From positions 1 to 6,408 of the forward strand of contig JAOPUY010000460.1 in the NCBI GenBank assembly GCA_025963265.1: a DNA stretch of 6,408 nt, given 5' to 3'. The position numbers and the translations under genes were made by a program. The notes below the pieces were generated by a model. The model was not told the origin of the DNA, did not search any database, and saw nothing but the letters and a program-made list of their open reading frames with translations. Positions within the stretch are counted from its first letter, which is position 1. The number at the start of each line of letters is the position of its first letter. Shown here one piece after another: positions 1 through 6,408 of this stretch. This DNA comes from Frankiales bacterium. GTDB taxonomy: Bacteria > Actinomycetota > Actinomycetes > Mycobacteriales > Jatrophihabitantaceae.

Positions 1-1832
1 CCGGCCAGGTTGACCGGCAGCAGGATCAGGTTGAAGCCGTAGATCCGCAGGATGTCCGTCCGCTTGTAACCGCACCGTTTGAGGTCGCTCGACATCGCCA
101 GGAAGTAGGGCAGGGCGGCCAGCACGATCAGCGGGCTGAGCAGTTTGCTGTCGAAGGGGTAGGCCAGCAGGAAGACCAAGCCGAGGCTGCTCCACGCCGT
201 CGAGGCCATGTAGTTGACCCGCAGCAAGGTCTGGGTGGTGTTGCCGTTCTCGCCGCGGCGCGACCGCTCGCGGCTGTTGCGAAGCAGCTTGGGCAAGATC
301 AGCAGGCCGCCGTTGGCCCAGCGGCGGCGCTGAATGCTCAGCGAGCCGAAGTCGGGCGGAGTAGCTGAGTAACTGAGCCGCTCGGGGTAGTTGATCAGCC
401 GCCAGCCGTGAATGGCCAGGTCCAGGCTGGACTCGGTGTCCTCGATGACCGTGCGGTCCTGGACGTAGCGTCGGATCTCGTGCCCGCCCGAGTGCTCGAC
501 CTCGACGATGTCGTCCAGCGCTCGCTTGCGGATGACGGCGTTGGCGCCGACCCAGAACGTCGCGTCGTGGTAGCTCATGCCCTGGTGGACGATGTGCTGC
601 AGGTCGGTGGTGGCGCCGGCCAGCCGCTCCATACGGGTGGCCGAGCCCGGGAAGGCCGAGTACGGCGTCTGGGCGACCGCTAGCCGGTGGTTCTCCGGCT
701 GCTCCAGCAGGTGCACCAACCGCAGGCAGTACTCCGGCAGCAGCACGCTGTCGGCGTCCAGGGTCAGCAGGTACTCGGCGTCGGGGATGACGATCGAGCC
801 GGTGTTCGAGGACGGCGCCAGGATCAGGCCCTCCGGGGTCTGTCGCGGCTCGAAGCTGCGGCCCATCAGCCCGATGTAGCTGTTGAGGTTCATGGCCTTG
901 TTCGCCTCATGGGACAGCGAGGCGTAGAGCTTGCGCTCGAACCAGGTGATCTCGGCGCGGAAAGTCCAGGCCAGCCGACGATGCAGCTGCAGCATGCGAT
1001 TGCGGCTGATGTCGCTGCCCTCGATGGCGGCCGAGGTGAGCGCGTCGGAGATCGACTCGAAGTCCGCGGCCAGCGCGCCCAGCACGCGATCGCGGAAGAA
1101 CACGTCGACGTGATCGGCGATCAACTCCTCCTCGGCTCGCTCGCGCAGCCAGTGGCCGGCCCAGGCGAAGTGATCGGCCAGGTCCAGGATCCGCTGGCCG
1201 GTGGCGTCCTCGGGCGAGGTCTCAAATGTCTCCAAAGCGACTGCGAATCGCTCTCGCGGCTCCTTGAGCCACTGCCGCAATTCGGCCGACAGGCCGCGCG
1301 CCTCGGCCAAGCTCTCGGCGTGCGCGGGCGAGTCCGGCCGCGGCGGGTCATCGAGGAGCAGGACCACGCGCAGATAGGGGTATTCCTGCAAGGCGGCCGA
1401 CAGCAGCGTCTTGCGGACGGTGCCGACCTCCTCGCGGTAGGAGGGCACGAGCACCGTCATCGTCGGCAAGGTGGTGTCGAAGGACTCGTCGATGACCGCC
1501 CGCGGCACGCGCCGGTGGGCTCGGGTGCGGTAGAGCGCGCCCTGGCGGGCGATGAGGTAGGCGAGGGAGGACAGCGTCAGGAACGACATGATGACCACGT
1601 AGCCGACGGTCTCGGACGTGTAGCGCATGCCCTGAAAGCCGCGGTTGACGAACTGCGAGATCACGGTGACCAGGATGTAGACCAGCCAGGCGAGCACCGT
1701 CACGACCATGCCGAGCCGGCCGAGCGTGATCAGCGCGTCGCTGGCGGCCGGTGCCACCGGGGGCAGCGGCGTCGTCCGTTTGTCGGCGCCCCACTGGCGT
1801 CGCGGCGCGCGGGGAGGTGTTGCCGTGGTCAT
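1..1832 (-). CDS. Membrane-embedded family 2 processive glycosyltransferase (cellulose/chitin/hyaluronan synthase-like), C-terminus cut by window edge
   Basis: The frame is open from ATG 1832 to the left edge, giving 610 complete codons. Seen in order: a basic, Pro-rich cytoplasmic N-terminus; two hydrophobic segments (about residues 35-58 and 76-95); a GT-A catalytic domain starting at VLVPSYREE (127-135); a first acidic pair D161-D162; a KAMNLN segment (312-317); the metal-binding DAD (359-361) in TLDADS; a TED-like EDTE (464-467), where D465 is the likely base; QRRRW (501-505), the QxxRW signature of processive synthases; then further hydrophobic segments (about 546-559, 564-580 and 598 onward). 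About 140 charged, probably helical residues (171-310) lie between the acidic pair and KAMNLN, an unusually large insertion. From the family, such enzymes polymerise a nucleotide-sugar at the inner membrane face and may extrude the chain. The donor sugar is unknown. Start choice: AGGAG (1841-1837) lies 4 bases upstream of the ATG. Divergent from the chitinase gene, so coordinated expression is possible. Confidence 0.9.
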   Translation of the reverse strand, partial: MTTATPPRAPRRQWGADKRTTPLPPVAPAASDALITLGRLGMVVTVLAWLVYILVTVISQFVNRGFQGMRYTSETVGYVVIMSFLTLSSLAYLIARQGALYRTRAHRRVPRAVIDESFDTTLPTMTVLVPSYREEVGTVRKTLLSAALQEYPYLRVVLLLDDPPRPDSPAHAESLAEARGLSAELRQWLKEPRERFAVALETFETSPEDATGQRILDLADHFAWAGHWLRERAEEELIADHVDVFFRDRVLGALAADFESISDALTSAAIEGSDISRNRMLQLHRRLAWTFRAEITWFERKLYASLSHEANKAMNLNSYIGLMGRSFEPRQTPEGLILAPSSNTGSIVIPDAEYLLTLDADSVLLPEYCLRLVHLLEQPENHRLAVAQTPYSAFPGSATRMERLAGATTDLQHIVHQGMSYHDATFWVGANAVIRKRALDDIVEVEHSGGHEIRRYVQDRTVIEDTESSLDLAIHGWRLINYPERLSYSATPPDFGSLSIQRRRWANGGLLILPKLLRNSRERSRRGENGNTTQTLLRVNYMASTAWSSLGLVFLLAYPFDSKLLSPLIVLAALPYFLAMSSDLKRCGYKRTDILRIYGFNLILLPVNLA

Positions 1833-1885
1833 GGATCTCCTATGGCCGCCGGGGGAGTCGGCTTGGCCGACGCGACGTTTGGACA

Positions 1886-1995
1886 GCGTTACTCTCTATA
1901 ACTAACAGTAACTGAACATGAAGTAAATGTTAAACAGCTCTGAATTCTTCGCCTCGACTTGACTCTTCTTGGTTACTTAACAGAAGATTAACCTC
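1886..1995. promoter_or_regulatory. AT-rich divergent control region with repeated TAAC/GTTA words and short dyads
   Basis: The 234 bases between the two divergent start codons contain an island far richer in A and T than its surroundings. Seen directly: GTTACT at 1888-1893 and 1972-1977 and its complement AGTAAC at 1907-1912; GGTTA (1971-1975) paired with TAACC (1989-1993) across 13 bases; GTTACT paired with AGTAAC across 13 bases; and AACAT (1915-1919) paired with ATGTT (1927-1931) across 7 bases. TAAC or GTTA occurs eight times in about 105 bases. TTGACT (1959-1964) resembles a -35 box for the plus-strand chitinase gene but has no convincing -10 at normal spacing. On the minus strand TATAGA, just inside the first dyad, could be a -10 for the glycosyltransferase gene. 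The GTnAC words resemble half-sites of actinobacterial OmpR-type regulators such as GlnR or MtrA, but the regular 6-base spacing is not seen, so no regulator is assigned. Confidence 0.5.
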
Positions 1996-2066
1996 TTCGC
2001 CCACGTCGAGGCCGGGCCTCGCGAGGCCATTCCGCTGCCGCCTGAACGTCTGGAGCCTGAACCGCC

Positions 2067-3683
2067 GTGACACCTGAAGAGCAGGCACATGCTGCGGCCA
2101 TCGGGGAATTCGGGGAGTCCGCGCCGCCCCGTCGGCGACTGTCCTGGGTGCGGATCGCCGGGGCGTTGATCGTGGTCGCCGCGCTGGCCGGCGCCACCGT
2201 CGGATTCCGGAACGGCACCCGCTCGGTCGCCGCCGCGCCCGTCCGGTCCTCGTTCGCGCCCTATGTCGACGTGACGGCGACTCCCACTTTCGGCTTTGAG
2301 GATCCCACGGTCACCACCGCCACCAGCCTCATTCTCGGCTTCATCGTCAGCGCGCCTAAGACCGCCTGCCAACCCAGCTGGGGCGGCTACTACTCGCTGC
2401 CCTCAGCCGCCAGCGGGATGGACCTAGATCGCCGGATCGCCCGCGTCCGCCAGCGCGGCGGTCAGGTGTCGGTCTCCTTCGGCGGCGCGGCCAACTCGGA
2501 GCTGAGCATCGGCTGCGCCGACCCAACGGCCCTGGCCGCGGCCTACCGCTCGGTCATCACCCGCTACGCCATCAACACCATCGACCTCGACATCGAGGGC
2601 GAGCCCGCCTCGACGCCGGCGGTCGACGCCCGCCGAGCCGAGGCCATCGCGAGCGTGCAAGCCGCCCAGTCGGCCGCCGGCCACCCGTTGAGCGTCTGGC
2701 TGACGCTGCCGGTCGCCCCCACCGGCCTGACCAGCACCGGTCAGGCCGTGCTCGAGTCGATGCTCGCCGCGCACGTCACCTTGGCCGGCGTCAACGCCAT
2801 GACCATGGACTACGGCAACGCCCTGACCCCCGGGCAGAGCATGATCTCGGCGACCGAGTCGGCTTTGGTCGGATTGCAGCAGCAACTGATCGCGGCCTAC
2901 GCCAAATCGGGCGTCAAACTGAGCGACGACGCGGCCTGGCAACTGGTCGGCGCCACTCCGATGATCGGTCAGAACGACACCGCCAACGAGCGGTTCGAGC
3001 TCAGCGACGCGAGCGCCCTGGTCGCCTTCGCGCAGAGCCATCACCTGCGCCAGCTGTCTATGTGGTCGGCCAACCGCGATCAGGCCTGCGGCCCGAACTA
3101 CGCCAACGTCGAGGTTGTCTCCGACAGCTGCAGTGGGGTGAACGAGACGGCCAACGCCTACACCGCCATCTTCACCACCTTCCTCAGCCAGTCGGGCTCA
3201 AAATCGAGCTCAACTGGGGCCAGCGCGAGTCCCAGCGCGTCCGGCCCGCGCGGTTCAGCCGGACCTGGACCGGATGCCGCTGACGCCACCGCCCCCGACA
3301 ATCCGGCCACCTCGCCCTACCCGATCTGGAACCCGGCGGCGTCCTACCCTGAGAACACGAAGATCGTCTGGCATCACAACGTCTATGAGGCGAAATGGTG
3401 GACCTCGGGCGACACCCCGGACGCCCCGGTCGCGACCGCGTCTGACACGCCCTGGACGCTGCTCGGGCCGGTGTTGCCGGGCGAGCACCCGGCGGCGACG
3501 CCGACCGTCCAGGCCGGCACTTTCCCGGCCTGGAGCGCGGCGAAGATCTACGTGGCCGGTGACCGGGTGCTCTACCAGGGCGGCGGCTACCAAGCCAAGT
3601 GGTGGACCCAGGGAGATGTCCCGGGGGTCGATGTGCTCAACCCGTCCGACACGCCCTGGGAGCGGATCACCTCGCCCAACTGA
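2067..3683 (+). CDS. Secreted or membrane-anchored GH18 chitinase (Pyrococcus ChiA-like type) with two C-terminal chitin-binding modules
   Basis: 538 residues. The product probably hydrolyses beta-1,4-linked GlcNAc polymers outside the cell, using the retaining, substrate-assisted GH18 mechanism. Seen: an N-terminal stretch ending in RRRLSW (22-27), then a hydrophobic helix (about 28-47) acting as signal peptide or anchor, with a possible signal peptidase site near SVAAAP (53-58). The catalytic domain (about 62-375) has strand motif SFGG (137-140), the active-site strand NTIDLDIEG (170-178) with proposed acid/base E177, AMTMDYG (244-250) corresponding to the usual MxYD region, TPMIGQND (297-304) and SMWSANRD (331-338). 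C101/C150 and C341/C355 could form disulfides. A Ser/Ala/Pro/Gly-rich linker (about 376-417) leads to two type-3 chitin-binding modules. Start choice: an in-frame TGA at 2058-2060 leaves GTG 2067 as the first possible start, with GGAG at 2052-2055. GTG 2148 is a less likely alternative because it would remove the basic region before the helix. Confidence 0.9.
   Translation: MTPEEQAHAAAIGEFGESAPPRRRLSWVRIAGALIVVAALAGATVGFRNGTRSVAAAPVRSSFAPYVDVTATPTFGFEDPTVTTATSLILGFIVSAPKTACQPSWGGYYSLPSAASGMDLDRRIARVRQRGGQVSVSFGGAANSELSIGCADPTALAAAYRSVITRYAINTIDLDIEGEPASTPAVDARRAEAIASVQAAQSAAGHPLSVWLTLPVAPTGLTSTGQAVLESMLAAHVTLAGVNAMTMDYGNALTPGQSMISATESALVGLQQQLIAAYAKSGVKLSDDAAWQLVGATPMIGQNDTANERFELSDASALVAFAQSHHLRQLSMWSANRDQACGPNYANVEVVSDSCSGVNETANAYTAIFTTFLSQSGSKSSSTGASASPSASGPRGSAGPGPDAADATAPDNPATSPYPIWNPAASYPENTKIVWHHNVYEAKWWTSGDTPDAPVATASDTPWTLLGPVLPGEHPAATPTVQAGTFPAWSAAKIYVAGDRVLYQGGGYQAKWWTQGDVPGVDVLNPSDTPWERITSPN
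3318..3671 (+). repeat. Tandem pair of type-3 chitin-binding modules (CBM5/12-like) in the chitinase
   Basis: Two similar modules of about 50 residues lie back to back at the chitinase C-terminus, at residues about 418-467 and 487-535. Each follows the pattern P-x-W, A-x-x-Y, a V/I-W or V-L-Y strand, then Y-x-AKWWT-x-GD-x-P and a closing DTPW. The AKWWT segments are at residues 442-446 and 510-514, and the DTPW segments at 460-463 and 528-531. From the family, the exposed tryptophans bind crystalline chitin and raise local enzyme concentration. The copies are clearly diverged, so this is an old duplication and not a recent DNA repeat. The second module ends three residues before the stop codon. 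Confidence 0.85.
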
Positions 3684-3791
3684 CCCGGGCCCCCTGCCTT
3701 ACTGCCGGTGTTCTGTGCGTTGTTTGCTCGGTTTCAGTCGCGGTACCCGCACCATCGACGCACGAAACGAAGGTCCGGACCGCCCCTTCCG

Positions 3792-3797
3792 TAGTGT
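3792..3797 (+). promoter_or_regulatory. Candidate tex -10 box (TAGTGT), possibly giving a leaderless transcript
   Basis: TAGTGT fits the actinobacterial TAnnnT -10 pattern. Transcription normally starts 6-9 bases downstream, which falls at about 3804-3806, on the in-frame GTG at 3806 and just before the ATG at 3812. No purine-rich ribosome binding site precedes either codon, so a leaderless or nearly leaderless mRNA fits. No convincing -35 hexamer is seen at 16-18 bases upstream; such weak -35 regions are common in this group. Confidence 0.4.
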
Positions 3798-3811
3798 GGT
3801 GCCTCGTGGTC

Positions 3812-6187
3812 ATGAGCATCGAAGAACAGATCGCCCGGGAACTCAAGGTCCAGCAGCGGCAGGTGGTGGCGGCCGTCGGCCTGCTCGACGCCGGATCCAC
3901 GGTTCCCTTCATCGCGCGGTACCGCAAAGAGGTCACCGGAGCCCTGGACGACGCCCAGTTGCGCGATTTGGAAGAGCGACTGCGTTATCTGCGTGAGCTT
4001 AGCGAGCGCCGCCACGCGATCCTGGAATCCATTGCCGGCCAGGGCAAGCTGGATGAGGCGCTGCGGGCCCAGATCATGGCCGCGGAGTCCAAGGCGCGGC
4101 TGGAGGACATCTACCTGCCTTACAAGACCAAGCGCCGCACAAAGGCCCAGATCGCCCGCGAGGCCGGGCTGGAGCCGCTGGCCGAGCTCTTGCTCAGCGA
4201 CCCGACCCAGGACCCGCAGCGCGCGGCCGGCCGATTCCTGAGCCCGGCCGTGGCTGAGGAGACCGCGGCGCTCGAGGGCGCCCGGGCAATTCTCGCTGAG
4301 CGCTACTCCGAGGACGCGGATCTGATCGGTGGCATGCGGGAGCTGCTCTGGAGCAAGGGCGCACTGCGGTCCCAGGTCCGCGCGGGGCAGCAGCAAGCCG
4401 GCGCGAAGTTCGCCGACTACTTCGACTTCGCCGAGGCCTTGCCCCGGCTGCCCTCGCATCGAGTGCTGGCCATCTTTCGCGGCGAGAAGGAGGAGGTGCT
4501 CGAGGCCAGCGTGGACCCAGATCCGGAGGCGGCCGAGCGTCCAGCCGGCCAGCCCTCGCCCTATGAGACGCGGATCGCGCAGCGGTTCGGGATCGCCGAC
4601 CGGGGCCGGCCCGCCGACCGCTGGCTGCTCGACTCGGTTCGGTGGGCCTGGCGCACTCGGATCCTGACCCACCTGAGCATCGACGTCCGTTCTCGGCTGC
4701 GGCAAGCGGCCGAGGACGAGGCCGTGCGGGTGTTCGCCGGCAACCTGCGGGATCTGCTGCTGGCCGCGCCGGCCGGAGCGCGCGCCACCATGGGGCTGGA
4801 CCCCGGCTTGCGGACCGGGGTGAAGGTCGCGGTCGTGGACGGCACGGGACGGGTGCTGGCCACCGACACGATCTACCCGCACGTGCCGAGCCGCCGTTGG
4901 GAGGAGGCCTTGGCCACGCTGGGCAAACTCGCGGCCCGGCACCAGGTCGAGCTGATCGCCATCGGCAACGGCACCGCCTCGCGGGAGACCGAGAAGCTGG
5001 CCGCTGAGTTGATCGCCAAGAACCCGCAGCTGAGCCTGACGAAGGCGGTCGTGTCCGAGGCGGGCGCCTCGGTGTACTCGGCCTCGGCCTACGCCTCGGC
5101 TGAGCTGCCCGAGCTCGACGTCTCCTTGCGCGGTGCGGTGTCGATCGCCCGCCGGTTGCAGGATCCACTGGCTGAGCTGGTGAAAATCGATCCGAAGTCC
5201 ATCGGCGTCGGGCAGTACCAACACGATCTGGCCGAGTCGAGTCTGTCCCGCTCGCTCAACGCGGTGGTCGAGGACTGCGTGAACGGTGTGGGCGTCGACC
5301 TGAACACGGCGTCGATTCCCTTGCTGGCCAGGGTTTCTGGCATCAACGAGACCATCGCGGCCAACATCGTCGCGCAGCGCGACGCCAACGGCCCGTTCGG
5401 CAGCCGCAAGGAGTTGAAGGATGTTCCCCGCTTGGGCGCCAAGGCGTTCGAGCAGTGCGCGGGCTTCCTGCGAATCCGGGGCGGAGCCGATCCGCTGGAC
5501 GCCTCGGGCGTGCATCCCGAGGCCTACCCGGTGGTACGCCGAATCGTCAGCGCGGTGCAGACGGATCTGAGTTCACTGCTGGGCAACGCGCCCGCGCTGC
5601 GCGCGGTCAACCCGGCCGAGTTCACCGACGAGTCCTTCGGGCTGCCGACCGTGACCGACATCCTGGCGGAGCTGGAGAAGCCGGGCCGTGATCCGCGGCC
5701 GGCTTTCGCCACCGCCCGATTCGCCGAGGGCGTCGAGGCGCTGACCGATCTCCGCCCCGGGATGATCCTGGAAGGCACCGTCACCAACGTCGCCGCGTTC
5801 GGCGCCTTCGTCGACGTCGGCGTCCACCAGGACGGGCTGGTGCACATCTCGGCGATGTCGAGCCGCTACGTCAGCGATCCGCGGGCGGTCGTCAAGTCCG
5901 GCGAGGTGGTGCGGGTGAAGGTGCTCGAGGTCGATCTCGCCCGCAAGCGGATCGCACTCACGTTGCGGTTAGACGATCAGGTGCCAGCCGCCGGCCCCTC
6001 GGGTTCCGGTCCCGAGTCGCCCAACCGTGCCGGTGGCCGGCCCGCCCGCCCGAGCCAACCCCGGCCGGGCTCCGGCGGCGCCCCGAACCAGCAACGAAAG
6101 CCCAATGCCGAGCGGGCGAAAGCCTCGCCACCGGCCACCGGGTCGATGGCCGATGCGCTTCGTCGGGCGGGGCTGGACCGAGGCTGA
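3812..6187 (+). CDS. tex: Tex family transcription accessory protein (S1 RNA-binding)
   Basis: 791 residues from ATG 3812, close to the usual Tex length of about 770-790. Tex is a conserved cytoplasmic nucleic-acid-binding protein related to eukaryotic Spt6 and linked to transcription and RNA handling; its exact biochemical role is not settled. Seen in order: the Tex N-terminal helical region with [12 protein letters not shown] at the start and [12 protein letters not shown] (32-43); a YqgF/RuvC-like RNase H fold beginning [10 protein letters not shown] (327-336), with [10 protein letters not shown] (386-395) and [11 protein letters not shown] (415-425); the Tex signature [11 protein letters not shown] (463-473); helix-hairpin-helix motifs (about 487-559); an S1 domain (about 648-719) with [19 protein letters not shown]; and a disordered Arg/Pro/Gly/Ser-rich tail (about 720-778) ending in [14 protein letters not shown] 3806, two codons earlier, is an alternative start. 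The frame stays open back to 3599 inside the chitinase gene, but that extension has no Tex homology and is not used. Confidence 0.96.
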   Translation: MSIEEQIARELKVQQRQVVAAVGLLDAGSTVPFIARYRKEVTGALDDAQLRDLEERLRYLRELSERRHAILESIAGQGKLDEALRAQIMAAESKARLEDIYLPYKTKRRTKAQIAREAGLEPLAELLLSDPTQDPQRAAGRFLSPAVAEETAALEGARAILAERYSEDADLIGGMRELLWSKGALRSQVRAGQQQAGAKFADYFDFAEALPRLPSHRVLAIFRGEKEEVLEASVDPDPEAAERPAGQPSPYETRIAQRFGIADRGRPADRWLLDSVRWAWRTRILTHLSIDVRSRLRQAAEDEAVRVFAGNLRDLLLAAPAGARATMGLDPGLRTGVKVAVVDGTGRVLATDTIYPHVPSRRWEEALATLGKLAARHQVELIAIGNGTASRETEKLAAELIAKNPQLSLTKAVVSEAGASVYSASAYASAELPELDVSLRGAVSIARRLQDPLAELVKIDPKSIGVGQYQHDLAESSLSRSLNAVVEDCVNGVGVDLNTASIPLLARVSGINETIAANIVAQRDANGPFGSRKELKDVPRLGAKAFEQCAGFLRIRGGADPLDASGVHPEAYPVVRRIVSAVQTDLSSLLGNAPALRAVNPAEFTDESFGLPTVTDILAELEKPGRDPRPAFATARFAEGVEALTDLRPGMILEGTVTNVAAFGAFVDVGVHQDGLVHISAMSSRYVSDPRAVVKSGEVVRVKVLEVDLARKRIALTLRLDDQVPAAGPSGSGPESPNRAGGRPARPSQPRPGSGGAPNQQRKPNAERAKASPPATGSMADALRRAGLDRG

Positions 6188-6202
6188 CGCCGTTGGGGTG
6201 CC

Positions 6203-6250
6203 ACCGGTCCTGGCGCCGGTCCAGCACCGGGCTGGCGCGGGCTGGCGCGG
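6203..6250 (+). repeat. GC-rich tandem 10-base repeat and overlapping small hairpins just after tex
   Basis: GCTGGCGCGG occurs twice in direct tandem at 6231-6240 and 6241-6250. Just upstream are overlapping 5-base stems: ACCGG (6203-6207) with CCGGT (6216-6220); that same CCGGT with ACCGG (6226-6230) around a 5-base loop; and CCAGC (6221-6225) with GCTGG (6231-6235), also around a 5-base loop. These could act as a weak tex terminator, but no T-run follows, so termination is only a guess. Confidence 0.35.
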
Positions 6251-6305
6251 CGAGCAATGGCGCTGATTGCCCAACATCCGACCGTCGTGGCGGGTAGCGT
6301 GCCAA

Positions 6306-6345
6306 GTGCGCACACCCCGCAAAAAACGCCGGGCCGGGTGCGCGC
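6306..6345 (+). other. Interrupted long hairpin with A6-containing loop in the leader of the right-edge gene
   Basis: The arm GTGCGCAC (6306-6313) pairs with GTGCGCGC (6338-6345), with one G-T wobble. Further inward, C6315 can pair with G6336, 6316-6318 with 6331-6333, and 6319-6320 with 6328-6329, allowing small bulges. The loop is AAAAAAC (6321-6327), a striking A-run in GC-rich DNA. About 13-14 pairs form in total. The structure sits 119 bases after the tex stop and ends 36 bases before the next start codon. It could be a tex terminator lacking a U-tract, or a structured leader for the following gene. Confidence 0.4.
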
Positions 6346-6381
6346 GGCGGTGCGCCAGGTGCAGCCCTAGGAGACCCAACA

Positions 6382-6408
6382 ATGACGAACCCGATCGATC
6401 AGCCAGCC
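6382..6408 (+). CDS. Start of an unidentified gene, cut by the right edge
   Basis: Only nine codons are visible (MTNPIDQPA), too few to identify the product. The start is well supported: AGGAG at 6369-6373 lies 8 bases before the ATG, the best ribosome binding site in the window. The 194-base gap after tex, with the hairpin at 6306-6345 and a possible -10 box TAGCGT at 6295-6300, suggests a separate transcription unit and not an operon with tex. An N-terminus rich in Pro, Gln and Asn is compatible with many actinobacterial membrane or secreted proteins, but no function can be assigned. Confidence 0.65.

Noticed and set aside
687..1901. 404-codon open frame on the plus strand opposite the glycosyltransferase
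   Set aside because: It is antisense to a clear GT2 with all catalytic motifs in order, and its own sequence is compositionally biased with no domain.
3684..3791. Possible terminator of the chitinase gene in the gap before tex
   Set aside because: CCCGGG near 3684 is a palindrome with no loop, and I found no stem-loop followed by a T-run.
3599..3811. 71-codon N-terminal extension of the tex reading frame, overlapping the chitinase gene end
   Set aside because: The residues are not Tex-like, the extension overlaps 85 bases of the chitinase gene in another frame, and recognisable Tex sequence begins at MSIEEQIAR (3812).
3274..3996. 240-codon plus-strand frame spanning the chitinase end and tex start
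   Set aside because: It overlaps two real genes in another frame, and its Arg/Pro/Thr-rich translation resembles a frame shadow.
4194..5168. 324-codon minus-strand frame rich in Arg, Pro, Ser and Ala
   Set aside because: This is the typical product of reading GC-rich coding DNA in the wrong frame; it lies wholly inside tex.
3734..5515. 593-codon open frame on the minus strand opposite tex
   Set aside because: Its translation is low-complexity (rich in R, G, Q, L) without a recognisable domain, and the opposite strand carries an unmistakable Tex protein; it reflects GC-rich third positions.
6267..6300. TTGCCC and TAGCGT as a -35/-10 pair for the right-edge gene
   Set aside because: The spacer is 22 bases, too long for a normal sigma-70-type promoter; only the -10-like TAGCGT is kept, as a weak possibility.

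Overview
The window is strongly GC-rich. G and C dominate third codon positions, so long open frames also appear on the wrong strands. Together with GTG starts, TAnnnT-type -10 boxes, a Tex protein with an Arg/Pro/Gly-rich tail, and a secreted chitinase with C-terminal chitin-binding modules, this suggests a high-GC actinobacterium. I cannot place it further from sequence alone.

Layout. Positions 1-1832 (minus strand, cut by the left edge) encode a large membrane-embedded family 2 processive glycosyltransferase of the cellulose/chitin/hyaluronan synthase type. It has all the catalytic motifs and a long helical insertion inside the catalytic domain. Positions 1833-2066 are a divergent intergenic region containing a conspicuous AT-rich island with repeated TAAC/GTTA words and short dyads, probably the shared control region. 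Positions 2067-3683 (plus strand) encode an exported or membrane-anchored GH18 chitinase of the Pyrococcus ChiA-like type, with a Ser/Ala/Pro/Gly-rich linker and two tandem type-3 chitin-binding modules. A 122-base gap with a good -10 hexamer then precedes tex (about 3812-6187), encoding the conserved transcription accessory/RNA-binding protein Tex. Positions 6188-6381 are non-coding and hold a 10-base tandem repeat and a long interrupted hairpin with an A6 loop. The first nine codons of another plus-strand gene follow (6382 to the right edge), with a good Shine-Dalgarno sequence.

How the genes may work together. The divergent synthase-like glycosyltransferase and the secreted chitinase share one control region. 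They could make and trim the same beta-linked, perhaps GlcNAc-containing, surface polymer, or simply be neighbouring carbohydrate genes. This is an inference; the polymer cannot be read from the sequence. Tex is a housekeeping gene that appears to have its own promoter. I see no CRISPR array, tRNA, rRNA, insertion sequence or phage gene. The most unusual signals are the glycosyltransferase/chitinase pair, the AT-rich operator-like island between them, and the leader hairpin before the right-edge gene.
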